This document shows, piece by piece, positions 1 through 7,248 of a stretch of 64,000 nucleotides of DNA; the first letter of the stretch is position 1; each line of letters starts with the position of its first letter. Source of the stretch: Massilia antarctica (GTDB taxonomy: Bacteria > Pseudomonadota > Gammaproteobacteria > Burkholderiales > Burkholderiaceae_D); assembly GCF_015689335.1 (NCBI RefSeq), contig NZ_CP065053.1:7130001-7194000 (forward strand). Reading direction: 5' to 3'. Position numbers and translations under genes: made by a program. The notes beneath the pieces were generated by a model, which made no database searches, was not told where the DNA came from, and worked only from the letters and a program-made list of their open reading frames with translations.

Positions 1-2252
1 CACAGCTGCAGGAAGCGTTCAGGACGCGCCGACGAGTGCTCCGGACCCTGGCCTTCGTAACCGTGCGGCAGCATCATGACGAGACCCGAGGCGCGGCCCC
101 ATTTGACTTCGCCGGAGGCGATGAACTGGTCGATCACGACCTGGGCGCCGTTGGCGAAGTCGCCGAACTGGGCTTCCCAGATGGTCAGGGTGTTCGGTTC
201 GGCGGTCGAATAACCGTATTCGAACGCCAGTACCGCTTCTTCCGACAGCACCGAGTCGATGACGACGAACGGGGCCTGGCTTTCCGACACATTGCACAGC
301 GGGACATAGGTGCCCGCATCCCAGCGTTCGCGGTTCTGGTCGTGCAGCACGGCGTGGCGGTGGGTAAAGGTACCGCGGCCGGCATCCTGGCCCGACAAGC
401 GGATGGCGTAGCCGGACGAGACCAGCGAGGCGTAAGCGAGATGCTCGCCCATGCCCCAGTCCAGGTTCAATTCACCGCGGCCCATGGTGGCGCGATCGGC
501 CAGCACTTTTTCGACCAAGGAGTGGACCTTGAAGTTTTCCGGCAGGGTGGTGATGCGGGTGGCCAGGCGTTTCAGTTCCGTCATCGGCACGGCGGTGTCG
601 GCACTGTCGGTCCATTTGCGATTCAGGAACGGCAGCCAGTCGACCGCGTACTTGTTCTTGAAGTTCGAGATGACCGGATCGATCGTGTGCTTGCCGGCGT
701 CCATGGCGTCGCGGTAGGCCGAGACCATCTTGTCGCCGCCGTCGGCCGCCAGGGAGCCCTGGGCGATCAGTTTGTCCGCGTACAGCTTGCGGGTGCCCGG
801 ATGCTGGCCGATCTTCTTGTACATCAGCGGCTGGGTCAGCGCCGGCGTATCCTGCTCGTTGTGGCCAAGCTTGCGGTAGCAGATGATGTCGACCACGACG
901 TCTTTCTTGAACTGGACGCGGTAGTCGAGCGCGATTTGCGTCGCCAGCACGACCGCTTCAGGATCGTCGCCGTTCACGTGCAGCACCGGTGCTTCGATCA
1001 TCTTGACGACGTCCGAGCAGTACAGGGTCGAACGCGCGTCGCGCGGGTCGGACGTCGTGAAGCCGATCTGGTTGTTGATCACGATGTGCATCGTGCCGCC
1101 GGTGCCGTAGCCGCGGGTTTGCGCGAGGTTCAGGGTTTCCATGACCACGCCCTGGCCGGCGAAAGCAGCATCGCCGTGCACCAGGATCGGCAGCACTTGC
1201 GCGCCATCCTTGTCGCCGCGACGCTCCATGCGCGCCTTGACCGAGCCTTCGACGACCGGGTTGACGATTTCGAGGTGGGATGGGTTGAAGGCCAGCGACA
1301 GGTGCACCGGTCCGCCGGCGGTCGAGATATCGCTCGAAAAGCCCTGGTGGTACTTGACGTCGCCCGATGGCAGGTCGTCGCCGTGCTTGCCTTCGAATTC
1401 TTCGAACAGTTCCTGCGGCGATTTGCCCAGGGTGTTGACCAGCACGTTCAGGCGGCCGCGGTGGGCCATGCCGATAACGATCTCCTGCACGCCTTTTTCA
1501 CCGGCGCGCTGGATGGTTTCGTCGATCGAGGCGATGAAGGACTCGGAGCCTTCCAGCGAGAAGCGCTTGGCGCCGACGTACTTGGTGTGGAGGTAGCGCT
1601 CCAGGCCTTCGGCGGCCGTGAGGCGTTCGAGGATGTGGGCTTTTTTCTCGGCCGTGAAATTCGGGGTCGAGCGGATCGCTTCGAGCTTTTCCTGCAGCCA
1701 GCGCTTTTCCGCCGGATCGCCGATGTACATGAATTCGGCGCCGATCGAACGGCAGTAGGTATCGCGCAGCAGGTTCAGCAGATCGCGCAGGGATGCGGTT
1801 TCAGGGCCGAAGTAGGTATTGCTGATGTTGAACACGATGTCCATGTCGGCATCGGTGAAGCCGTAGAACGAGGGATCGAGTTCCGGGATCATCGGACGTT
1901 CCTGGCGCTGCAGCGGGTCCAGGTTGGCCCACTGCGAGCCCAGATAGCGGTACGCGGCGATCAGCTGGGTGACGGCGACGCGCTTGCGGCCCATTTCAGG
2001 ATCGTGCGAGGCGGTCACGACACGGATCGGACCGGCCTTGGCGCGCTCGGCGAACGAGGCGATGACGGAAGCGTGGGCTACGTCGGGTTTGTTGGAGCCG
2101 TCGACCGCAGGCACGTTCTGCATGGAGTCGAAATAGGCGCGCCAATTGTCTGGCACCGAGCCTGGATTGTCGAGGTAGGCCTCATACAGCTCTTCAACGT
2201 ACGGCGCGTTACCACCGAACAAATAGGAGTTCGCGGTTTGTTCTTGCATCAT
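1..2252 (-). CDS. sucA: 2-oxoglutarate dehydrogenase E1 component (partial, N-terminal 750 codons)
   Basis: This gene encodes the thiamine-diphosphate-dependent E1 subunit of the 2-oxoglutarate dehydrogenase complex, which decarboxylates 2-oxoglutarate and passes the succinyl group to the E2 lipoyl domain in the cytoplasm. Reading the minus strand gives a start of MMQEQTANSYLFGGNAPYV followed by VEELYEAYLDNPGSVPDNWR, the conserved E1 N-terminal segment. The family is about 950 residues long, so roughly the last 200 residues lie beyond position 1. Two adjacent ATG codons (2252-2250 and 2249-2247) could serve as start; an AAAGGTGAG ribosome site lies a few bases upstream. sucB and lpd would be expected downstream, outside the window. 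The other TCA genes lie 17 kb away in the same window. Confidence 0.95.
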   Translation of the reverse strand, partial: MMQEQTANSYLFGGNAPYVEELYEAYLDNPGSVPDNWRAYFDSMQNVPAVDGSNKPDVAHASVIASFAERAKAGPIRVVTASHDPEMGRKRVAVTQLIAAYRYLGSQWANLDPLQRQERPMIPELDPSFYGFTDADMDIVFNISNTYFGPETASLRDLLNLLRDTYCRSIGAEFMYIGDPAEKRWLQEKLEAIRSTPNFTAEKKAHILERLTAAEGLERYLHTKYVGAKRFSLEGSESFIASIDETIQRAGEKGVQEIVIGMAHRGRLNVLVNTLGKSPQELFEEFEGKHGDDLPSGDVKYHQGFSSDISTAGGPVHLSLAFNPSHLEIVNPVVEGSVKARMERRGDKDGAQVLPILVHGDAAFAGQGVVMETLNLAQTRGYGTGGTMHIVINNQIGFTTSDPRDARSTLYCSDVVKMIEAPVLHVNGDDPEAVVLATQIALDYRVQFKKDVVVDIICYRKLGHNEQDTPALTQPLMYKKIGQHPGTRKLYADKLIAQGSLAADGGDKMVSAYRDAMDAGKHTIDPVISNFKNKYAVDWLPFLNRKWTDSADTAVPMTELKRLATRITTLPENFKVHSLVEKVLADRATMGRGELNLDWGMGEHLAYASLVSSGYAIRLSGQDAGRGTFTHRHAVLHDQNRERWDAGTYVPLCNVSESQAPFVVIDSVLSEEAVLAFEYGYSTAEPNTLTIWEAQFGDFANGAQVVIDQFIASGEVKWGRASGLVMMLPHGYEGQGPEHSSARPERFLQL

Positions 2253-2629
2253 CTTGCTCACCTTTCTTCGCGCTTCGCGAGTTTGGCGGGTTAATCTAAC
2301 CTTCCGCGACACGGCCTGACCGGTTAGCGGATTGCACATCAAGTTGTGGGGAAGGACTTGTAAAGCTCGCAGCATTCTTACGACGTCGGAAGAATAGCAC
2401 GCGTATTGTAGCGTAACATTCCATCTTACGAAAAAAGTTGCCAATCATCTTTTAGTATTGGGTGATGCCAAAACCACGACTCAGCCGTGAAAAAATTGAC
2501 ACGGCACAGGTTTATGCTTCATTAACAGGAGAGTTTCTTGCGCCATCTCAAGGCGTAGATTTGGCCGTTCTGGGCTAAAACAAGCGATTGTTGCGTATTG
2601 TAAATCCCGGCCCAGTCCATTGACCGCGT
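2253..2629. other. Intergenic region between sucA and the iron operon
   Basis: About 380 bases separate the divergent sucA and PepSY-TM genes. The half near sucA is AT-richer than the coding sequence and should hold the sucA promoter. A TTGACA hexamer sits at 2496-2501 on the plus strand, but no good -10 element follows at 16-18 bases. I see no coding sequence or RNA gene in it. Confidence 0.5.
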
Positions 2630-2650
2630 AAATGATAATAGTTATCATTT
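2630..2650 (+). promoter_or_regulatory. Fur box (iron-responsive operator) of the PepSY/DUF2271/ApbE operon
   Basis: Two perfect 9-base inverted arms, AAATGATAA and TTATCATTT, are separated by the three bases TAG. This closely matches the classical Fur palindrome of GATAAT / ATTATC hexamers. It lies 28 bases before the first start codon of the operon, where Fe2+-Fur binding would block transcription, so the five downstream genes are predicted to be induced in iron starvation. Confidence 0.88.
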
Positions 2651-2678
2651 GCGTTTAGTTCGTTCACGGAAGCACCCG

Positions 2679-3317
2679 ATGTCCTCCCATGCCACGCTCC
2701 CCAGCGCCAGCCGCGCCGCCTGGCTCAAGAATTTGCACCGCTGGCACTGGATCAGCTCGGCGTTGTGCCTGATGGGCATGCTTTTATTCAGCATCACCGG
2801 CATCACGCTCAACCACGCGACCCAGATCGAAGCCAAGCCGACGGTCACCAAGCGCAAGGCCAGCCTGCCGGCGCCGCTGCGGCGCGACCTGGAACAGTTC
2901 GCCACCAAGCACGCCGACGCCCGCGCGCCGCTGCCGCCGCGCGTGGCCAGCTGGGCCGACCGCGAGTTCGGCCTGGACGTCGCGACCATTGACGCCGAAT
3001 GGACCGAGGAAGACGCTTACGTCGCCCTGCCCCGCCCCGGCGGCGACGCCTGGCTGCGCATCGGCGTCGACGGCGCCGCCGAATTCGAGAAGACCGGGCG
3101 CGGCATGGTTTCCTGGCTCAACGACCTGCACAAGGGCCGCAACGCGGGCCCCGTGTGGGGCTGGTTCATCGATATTTTTGCCATCGCCTGCGTGGTGTTT
3201 TCGCTCACCGGTTTCCTGATCATGAAGCTGCACGCGGCCAACCGCCCGTCCACCTGGCCGGTGATCGGTGCCGGCATCCTGCTGCCGCTCCTGCTCGCCC
3301 TCTTGTTTACCCACTAA
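2679..3317 (+). CDS. PepSY-associated transmembrane protein
   Basis: This is a 212-residue inner-membrane protein of the PepSY-TM type. Hydrophobic segments lie at about residues 24-45, 158-182 and 192-210, with a soluble loop of about 110 residues between the first and second. Histidines flank the helices (H20, H23, H46, H151, H185), an arrangement that in PepSY-TM reductases is thought to bind heme. In many genomes this module is fused to a flavodoxin/FAD reductase; here the reductase is the separate fifth gene of the operon. The ATG at 2679 follows a GGAAG site; a TTG 30 bases upstream is in frame but overlaps the Fur box. A role moving electrons across the membrane is inferred from the family and the neighbours. 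Confidence 0.8.
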   Translation: MSSHATLPSASRAAWLKNLHRWHWISSALCLMGMLLFSITGITLNHATQIEAKPTVTKRKASLPAPLRRDLEQFATKHADARAPLPPRVASWADREFGLDVATIDAEWTEEDAYVALPRPGGDAWLRIGVDGAAEFEKTGRGMVSWLNDLHKGRNAGPVWGWFIDIFAIACVVFSLTGFLIMKLHAANRPSTWPVIGAGILLPLLLALLFTH

Positions 3318-3328
3318 GTCCACTACCT

Positions 3329-3844
3329 ATGAAACTACAGCACACGCTTGCCCTAACCCTCCCCATGCTGAGCAGCTGGGCCGTCGGCGCCGACCTGGCC
3401 GTCAAGTTCGAGATCCCGCAACTGAACGTGGCTGAATACCACCGTCCTTATGTGGCGATGTGGCTGGAGCGCGCCGACCAGAGCGTGGCCGCCAACCTGT
3501 CGGTGCTGTACGACGTCAAGAAAAAGGATAACGGCGGCACCAAGTGGGTCAAGGACTTGCGCACCTGGTGGCGCAAGGCCGGGCGCGACGTGGAACTGCC
3601 ATTGGATGGCGTAAGCGGCGCCACCCGCGCCGCCGGCGAGCAGGCCATGAGCTTCGGCCCGGCCCGCACCGGCATCGACAAGCTGCCGGCCGGCGACTAC
3701 AAGCTGGTGATCGAAGCGGCGCGCGAATCGGGCGGACGCGAACTGGTACGCGTGCCCTTCACCTTGCCGCTCAAGGGCACGCAAACGGCCAGTGCGCGCG
3801 GCAAGGAAGAACTTGGCGCGGTTTCCCTCCAGATCACCCCTTGA
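3329..3844 (+). CDS. DUF2271 exported protein with predicted flavinylation motif
   Basis: This 171-residue protein has a signal peptide of about 21 residues ending near WAVGA, so it should be periplasmic. It belongs to the DUF2271 family, which occurs with ApbE and PepSY-TM genes. Residues 93-100 read DGVSGATR, matching the D-x-x-S/T-G-A-T/S motif on which ApbE attaches FMN through a phosphoester bond to the Thr (T99 here). I therefore predict a covalent flavin carrier that accepts electrons from the membrane partner. It starts 11 bases after the PepSY-TM gene and is followed after 11 bases by the DUF4198 gene, so all are co-transcribed. The flavinylation is inference from the motif and operon context. 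Confidence 0.82.
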   Translation: MKLQHTLALTLPMLSSWAVGADLAVKFEIPQLNVAEYHRPYVAMWLERADQSVAANLSVLYDVKKKDNGGTKWVKDLRTWWRKAGRDVELPLDGVSGATRAAGEQAMSFGPARTGIDKLPAGDYKLVIEAARESGGRELVRVPFTLPLKGTQTASARGKEELGAVSLQITP

Positions 3845-3855
3845 TTGAACCAGCC

Positions 3856-4689
3856 ATGAACAACACCACCATGAAGAAAACCCTGCTCGCGCTGGCCTTG
3901 GCGGCCGTCTCCCTGAGCGCCGCCGCGCACCGTGGCTGGCTGTACCCGCAGTCGACGATGGTTGAATCGAAGGAGCCATGGGTGACCATCGATGGCGCCA
4001 TTTCGGAAGGCTTGTTCGACGTCGACCACGTCGCCCTCAAGCTCGATGGCGCCACCGTCACCGATCCGGATGGCGTTGCTACGCCTGCGCCGGCCGGCTA
4101 CATGGGCAAGCAGCGCAGCACGTTCGATTTGAGGATGACCAAGAACGGCACTTACAAGATCAGCATCGTCAGCCGCAACGTGATGGCCAGCTACAAGGAC
4201 AAGACTGGCGAAACCAAGCGTTTCCGCGGCAGCGAGGAAGCCTACGCCAAGGAAGTGCCGGCCGACGCGGCGGAACTGAAAACCACCTACGCCCACCAGC
4301 GCCTGGAGACGTTCGTGAGCGCGAACAAGACCAGCGACGGTGCCTTCAAGCCGAGCGGCGTGGGACTGGAGATGATCCCGCTGACCAATCCGACCGACCT
4401 GCGCGCGGGCGAAACAGCCAGGTGGCGCTTCCAGCTCGATGGCAAGCCGCTGCCCAAATTCGCTTTCAGCCTGATTCCGGGCGGCGTGCGCTATCGCGGC
4501 GTGCTCGGAGAAGTGCGACTGGAAACCGATGCCAAGGGCGAGGCGGCGGTGACCTTGCCGGCCGCCGGCATGTACTGGCTCAACGCCGGCTTTCCGGCGG
4601 CCCAGGCGAAAGGCCCGGCCCCGGCCGACGCAGCGGCCGTCACGCGCCGCTACAGCTACGCCGCCACGCTCGAAGTGCTGCCAGAGTAA
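3856..4689 (+). CDS. DUF4198 domain-containing periplasmic protein
   Basis: The product has 277 residues with a clear signal peptide (basic MKK then a hydrophobic core ending in SAAAHRG, cleavage near residue 24). The mature protein begins with the HRGWLYPQST type of start seen in DUF4198 proteins, which resemble periplasmic metal-uptake accessory proteins with beta-sandwich folds. Its exact role is not known. Here it lies third in the Fur-controlled operon, its stop codon touching the apbE start at 4690, which suggests translational coupling. A ligand- or metal-binding partner of the flavoprotein DUF2271 is plausible but unproven. The start at 3856 was chosen over the internal ATG at 3871; either keeps the signal peptide. 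Confidence 0.75.
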   Translation: MNNTTMKKTLLALALAAVSLSAAAHRGWLYPQSTMVESKEPWVTIDGAISEGLFDVDHVALKLDGATVTDPDGVATPAPAGYMGKQRSTFDLRMTKNGTYKISIVSRNVMASYKDKTGETKRFRGSEEAYAKEVPADAAELKTTYAHQRLETFVSANKTSDGAFKPSGVGLEMIPLTNPTDLRAGETARWRFQLDGKPLPKFAFSLIPGGVRYRGVLGEVRLETDAKGEAAVTLPAAGMYWLNAGFPAAQAKGPAPADAAAVTRRYSYAATLEVLPE

Positions 4690-5700
4690 ATGGAACACCG
4701 CGTTCTCGTCCCCCTCGCCATCGCGCCGGCCCTGCCGCCGCGCGCAAGCACCTTGCACAAGCTGGGTGGCGGCACCATGGGCACCAGCTGGTCGGCGCGC
4801 GTGATGGCGCCGGGCGACGCCGGCCCGGCCTTGCTGGAGGACTTGCAGCGCCAGCTCGACCTGGTGGTGGCGCAAATGAGCCACTGGGAACGCGACTCGA
4901 ACCTGAGCCGCTTCAACAGTGCGCCGGCGGGCAACTGGCATCGCCTGCCCGATGAATTTTTCACGGTGCTCAGCTACGCGCTGGACGTGGCCGAGGCCAG
5001 CGGCGGCGCCTACGATCCTTGCGCCGGCGCGCTGGTCAACGCCTGGGGTTTCGGCGCGCGCCAGCGCTACAACGAAGCCAAATTTTACGCGCCCTTGCCG
5101 GCCGCCAGCGCGGCCATCGTGGCGCGCGCTGACCGCCAGCGCCTGCGCCTGGACCCAGGCAGCCGGCGCGCGCTACAACCGGGCGGCGTGCAGCTCGACC
5201 TGTCGTCGGTGGCCAAGGGCTACGCGGTCGACCTGCTGGCGCGCTGCCTGGAAGCGCAAGGCCTGCATCACTATCTGATCGAGATCGGCGGCGAACTGCG
5301 CGGCGCCGGCACCAAGGCCGACGGCCAGCCGTGGTGGGTCGCGCTCGAAGGCGTGCCTGATGCGGTCGATGGGGCAGCCCAGACCAGGGTGGCGCTGCAC
5401 GGGCTGGCAATTGCCACCTCGGGCGACTACCGGCGCTACTTCGAGCATGGCGGCCGGCGCGCCTCGCACACGCTCGACCCGCGCACCGGGGCGCCGATCC
5501 GCAACGACGTCGCCTCGGTCACCGTGCTGCATGCCGAATGCATGGCGGCCGACGCGCTCTCGACCGCGCTGTCGGTGCTCGGTCCCGTCGACGGTCTGGC
5601 CTTCGCCGAACGCCACCATCTGGCCGCGCGCTTCCTGCTGCGGCACGGCGGCGGCCTGCGCGAAGTGGTCTCCAGCGCTTACCAGGAACTGCTGCAATGA
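4690..5700 (+). CDS. apbE: FAD:protein FMN transferase
   Basis: This 336-residue protein is an ApbE-family flavin transferase, which uses FAD and Mg2+ to attach FMN covalently to Ser/Thr of an S-G-A-T motif. Family signatures are visible: GGTMGTSWSA (about residues 27-36), DLSSVAKGYAVD (170-181), SHTLDPRTGAP (259-269) and the metal-site segment AADALSTAL (287-295). The likely substrate is the DUF2271 protein two genes upstream. Unusually, no convincing signal peptide or lipobox precedes the catalytic domain, although ApbE proteins normally act outside the cytoplasm. The start codon directly follows the stop of the DUF4198 gene, and the end overlaps the reductase gene in an ATGA junction. Confidence 0.93.
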   Translation: MEHRVLVPLAIAPALPPRASTLHKLGGGTMGTSWSARVMAPGDAGPALLEDLQRQLDLVVAQMSHWERDSNLSRFNSAPAGNWHRLPDEFFTVLSYALDVAEASGGAYDPCAGALVNAWGFGARQRYNEAKFYAPLPAASAAIVARADRQRLRLDPGSRRALQPGGVQLDLSSVAKGYAVDLLARCLEAQGLHHYLIEIGGELRGAGTKADGQPWWVALEGVPDAVDGAAQTRVALHGLAIATSGDYRRYFEHGGRRASHTLDPRTGAPIRNDVASVTVLHAECMAADALSTALSVLGPVDGLAFAERHHLAARFLLRHGGGLREVVSSAYQELLQ

Positions 5701-7043
5701 CGATCAGTGTCGATCCGGTCCGCTGGGGCGGCGCCGCTGCCGCCGTGGCGGCCTACGCGGGCATGTGCCTGGCGCTGCTGCGCACGCGCCGAGGCTTGCG
5801 CCAGGATGGCGGCGCTGACCATGCCGACTGGCTGGTGGCCTACGCCAGCCAGACCGGCACCGGCGAAGCGCTGGCCGAACACACCGTGGCAACCCTGCGC
5901 ACGGGCGGCCTGTCGGCGCGCGCGCTCAGCGTCGAGCACCTCGATGACGCCACCCTGCGCGGCGCCGCGCGCATCCTGTTCATCGCCAGCACCTACGGCG
6001 AGGGCGACGCGCCCGACAGCGCGGCGCGCCTGGCGCGCCTGCTCGACCAGCCCGATCTTGCGCTCGGCCAGCTGCATTACGCGGTGCTGGCCTTGGGCGA
6101 CAGCAGCTACGCCAATTACTGCGGCTTCGGGCGCCGCCTCGATGCCGCCTTGAAGGCGCGCGGAGCACAGGCGCTGTTCGAGCGGGTGGAAGTGGACCGC
6201 GGGCGCGCCACCGCCATCGACGCCTGGCAGCATCACCTGAGCCACCTGGCCGGCACCAGCGACGCGCCCGACTGGAGCGCGCCAGCATACGGCCACTGGC
6301 GCATCGCCACGCGCCGCCTGATCAACCCGGGCAGCGCGGGCGCGCCCGTGTACCGCATCGACCTGGTGCCAGCAGCCGGCGCGCTGCCGGCTTGGGAAGC
6401 GGGCGACCTGGTGCAGGTGAGCGCGCCGGGCGAGCCGGATTATCCGCGCGAGTATTCGATCGCCTCGACCATGGGCGAAGGCTGCCTGTCGCTGCTGGTG
6501 CGATTGCACGTGCGCGACGACGGCACCGTCGGCATGGCGTCCGGCTGGCTGTGCCGCGAGGCGGGCGAAGGCGATGAAGTGCTGCTGCGGGTGCGCCAGC
6601 ACAGGCGCTTTCGGATCGGCGAAAACGCCGGGCGGCCGCTGATCTTGATCGGCAACGGTACCGGCATCGCGGGCTTGCGCGCGCACTTGAAAAGCCGCGC
6701 CGACGTTGGCGAGGCGCGCAACTGGCTGGTCTTCGGCGAGCGCAACGAAGCGCATGACCACTTCTGCGCGGGCGACATCGCGGCGTGGCGCCAGGCCGGC
6801 ATGCTCGACACGCTCAGCCTCGCCTTTTCGCGCGATGGCGGCAGCGCGCGCTACGTCCAGCACGCGCTCGATGCGCAGGCCGCGCAGCTGCGCGCCTGGG
6901 TCGACGCGGGCGCGGCGATCTATGTCTGCGGCAGCCTGCAAGGCATGGCCGGCGCCGTGCACGACACCCTGGCCAGGGTGCTCGGAAGCGATGCCCTGGC
7001 GCTGCTGGACGAGACTGGCCGCTACCGGCGCGACGTGTACTGA
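5697..7043 (+). CDS. Membrane-anchored diflavin reductase (flavodoxin plus FAD/NADPH domains)
   Basis: The product has 448 residues. An N-terminal hydrophobic segment (about 11-29) can anchor it in the inner membrane. A flavodoxin domain follows (about 45-185; AYASQTGTGEALAEH binds FMN phosphate, and FIASTYGEGDAPDSA is typical). Then comes a ferredoxin-reductase-like FAD domain (REYSIAS at 251-257) and an NAD(P)H domain (IGNGTGIAGLR at 318-328, YVCGSLQGM at 409-417). The order matches CysJ and cytochrome P450 reductase. It probably takes electrons from NADPH and feeds them through the PepSY-TM protein to the periplasmic flavoprotein. The start at 5697 overlaps the apbE stop (ATGA). Physiological acceptor unknown; sulfite reduction is unlikely given the Fur operon. 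Confidence 0.85.
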   Translation: MTISVDPVRWGGAAAAVAAYAGMCLALLRTRRGLRQDGGADHADWLVAYASQTGTGEALAEHTVATLRTGGLSARALSVEHLDDATLRGAARILFIASTYGEGDAPDSAARLARLLDQPDLALGQLHYAVLALGDSSYANYCGFGRRLDAALKARGAQALFERVEVDRGRATAIDAWQHHLSHLAGTSDAPDWSAPAYGHWRIATRRLINPGSAGAPVYRIDLVPAAGALPAWEAGDLVQVSAPGEPDYPREYSIASTMGEGCLSLLVRLHVRDDGTVGMASGWLCREAGEGDEVLLRVRQHRRFRIGENAGRPLILIGNGTGIAGLRAHLKSRADVGEARNWLVFGERNEAHDHFCAGDIAAWRQAGMLDTLSLAFSRDGGSARYVQHALDAQAAQLRAWVDAGAAIYVCGSLQGMAGAVHDTLARVLGSDALALLDETGRYRRDVY

Positions 7044-7118
7044 CGAGGCCATTTTTCACGCCGGAAAATATGCGTAACGCATGGACCGGCGATTTTAACA
7101 GATGCGAATGGAAATAGT

Positions 7119-7137
7119 ATTGATAACGATTATCATT
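7119..7137 (+). promoter_or_regulatory. Fur box upstream of fiu
   Basis: The core TGATAACGATTATCA at 7121-7135 is a perfect dyad (TGATAA / TTATCA around CGA), and flanking bases extend the match to the Fur consensus. It sits about 110 bases before the fiu start codon and after the end of the reductase gene. The receptor therefore probably has its own iron-regulated promoter in addition to possible read-through. Confidence 0.87.
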
Positions 7138-7248
7138 TACATGCTTTTACGTTTCTCCTACAATGACTAAGTTGTTGGCAATTTATGCCACGCCGGCGCG
7201 CGTTTCCAGGTCCGCCAGCGCCCACCCACCGTCAAAGAAGAGAAGCAG

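Noticed and set aside
36..2294. Long plus-strand open frame of about 750 codons
   Set aside because: It is antisense to sucA. The minus-strand translation matches 2-oxoglutarate dehydrogenase E1 from its first residues, while the plus frame has no recognisable motif.
5697..7043. Sulfite reductase flavoprotein CysJ
   Set aside because: Domain order is the same, but there is an N-terminal membrane anchor, no cysI nearby and a Fur-controlled operon, so an assimilatory sulfite role is unlikely.
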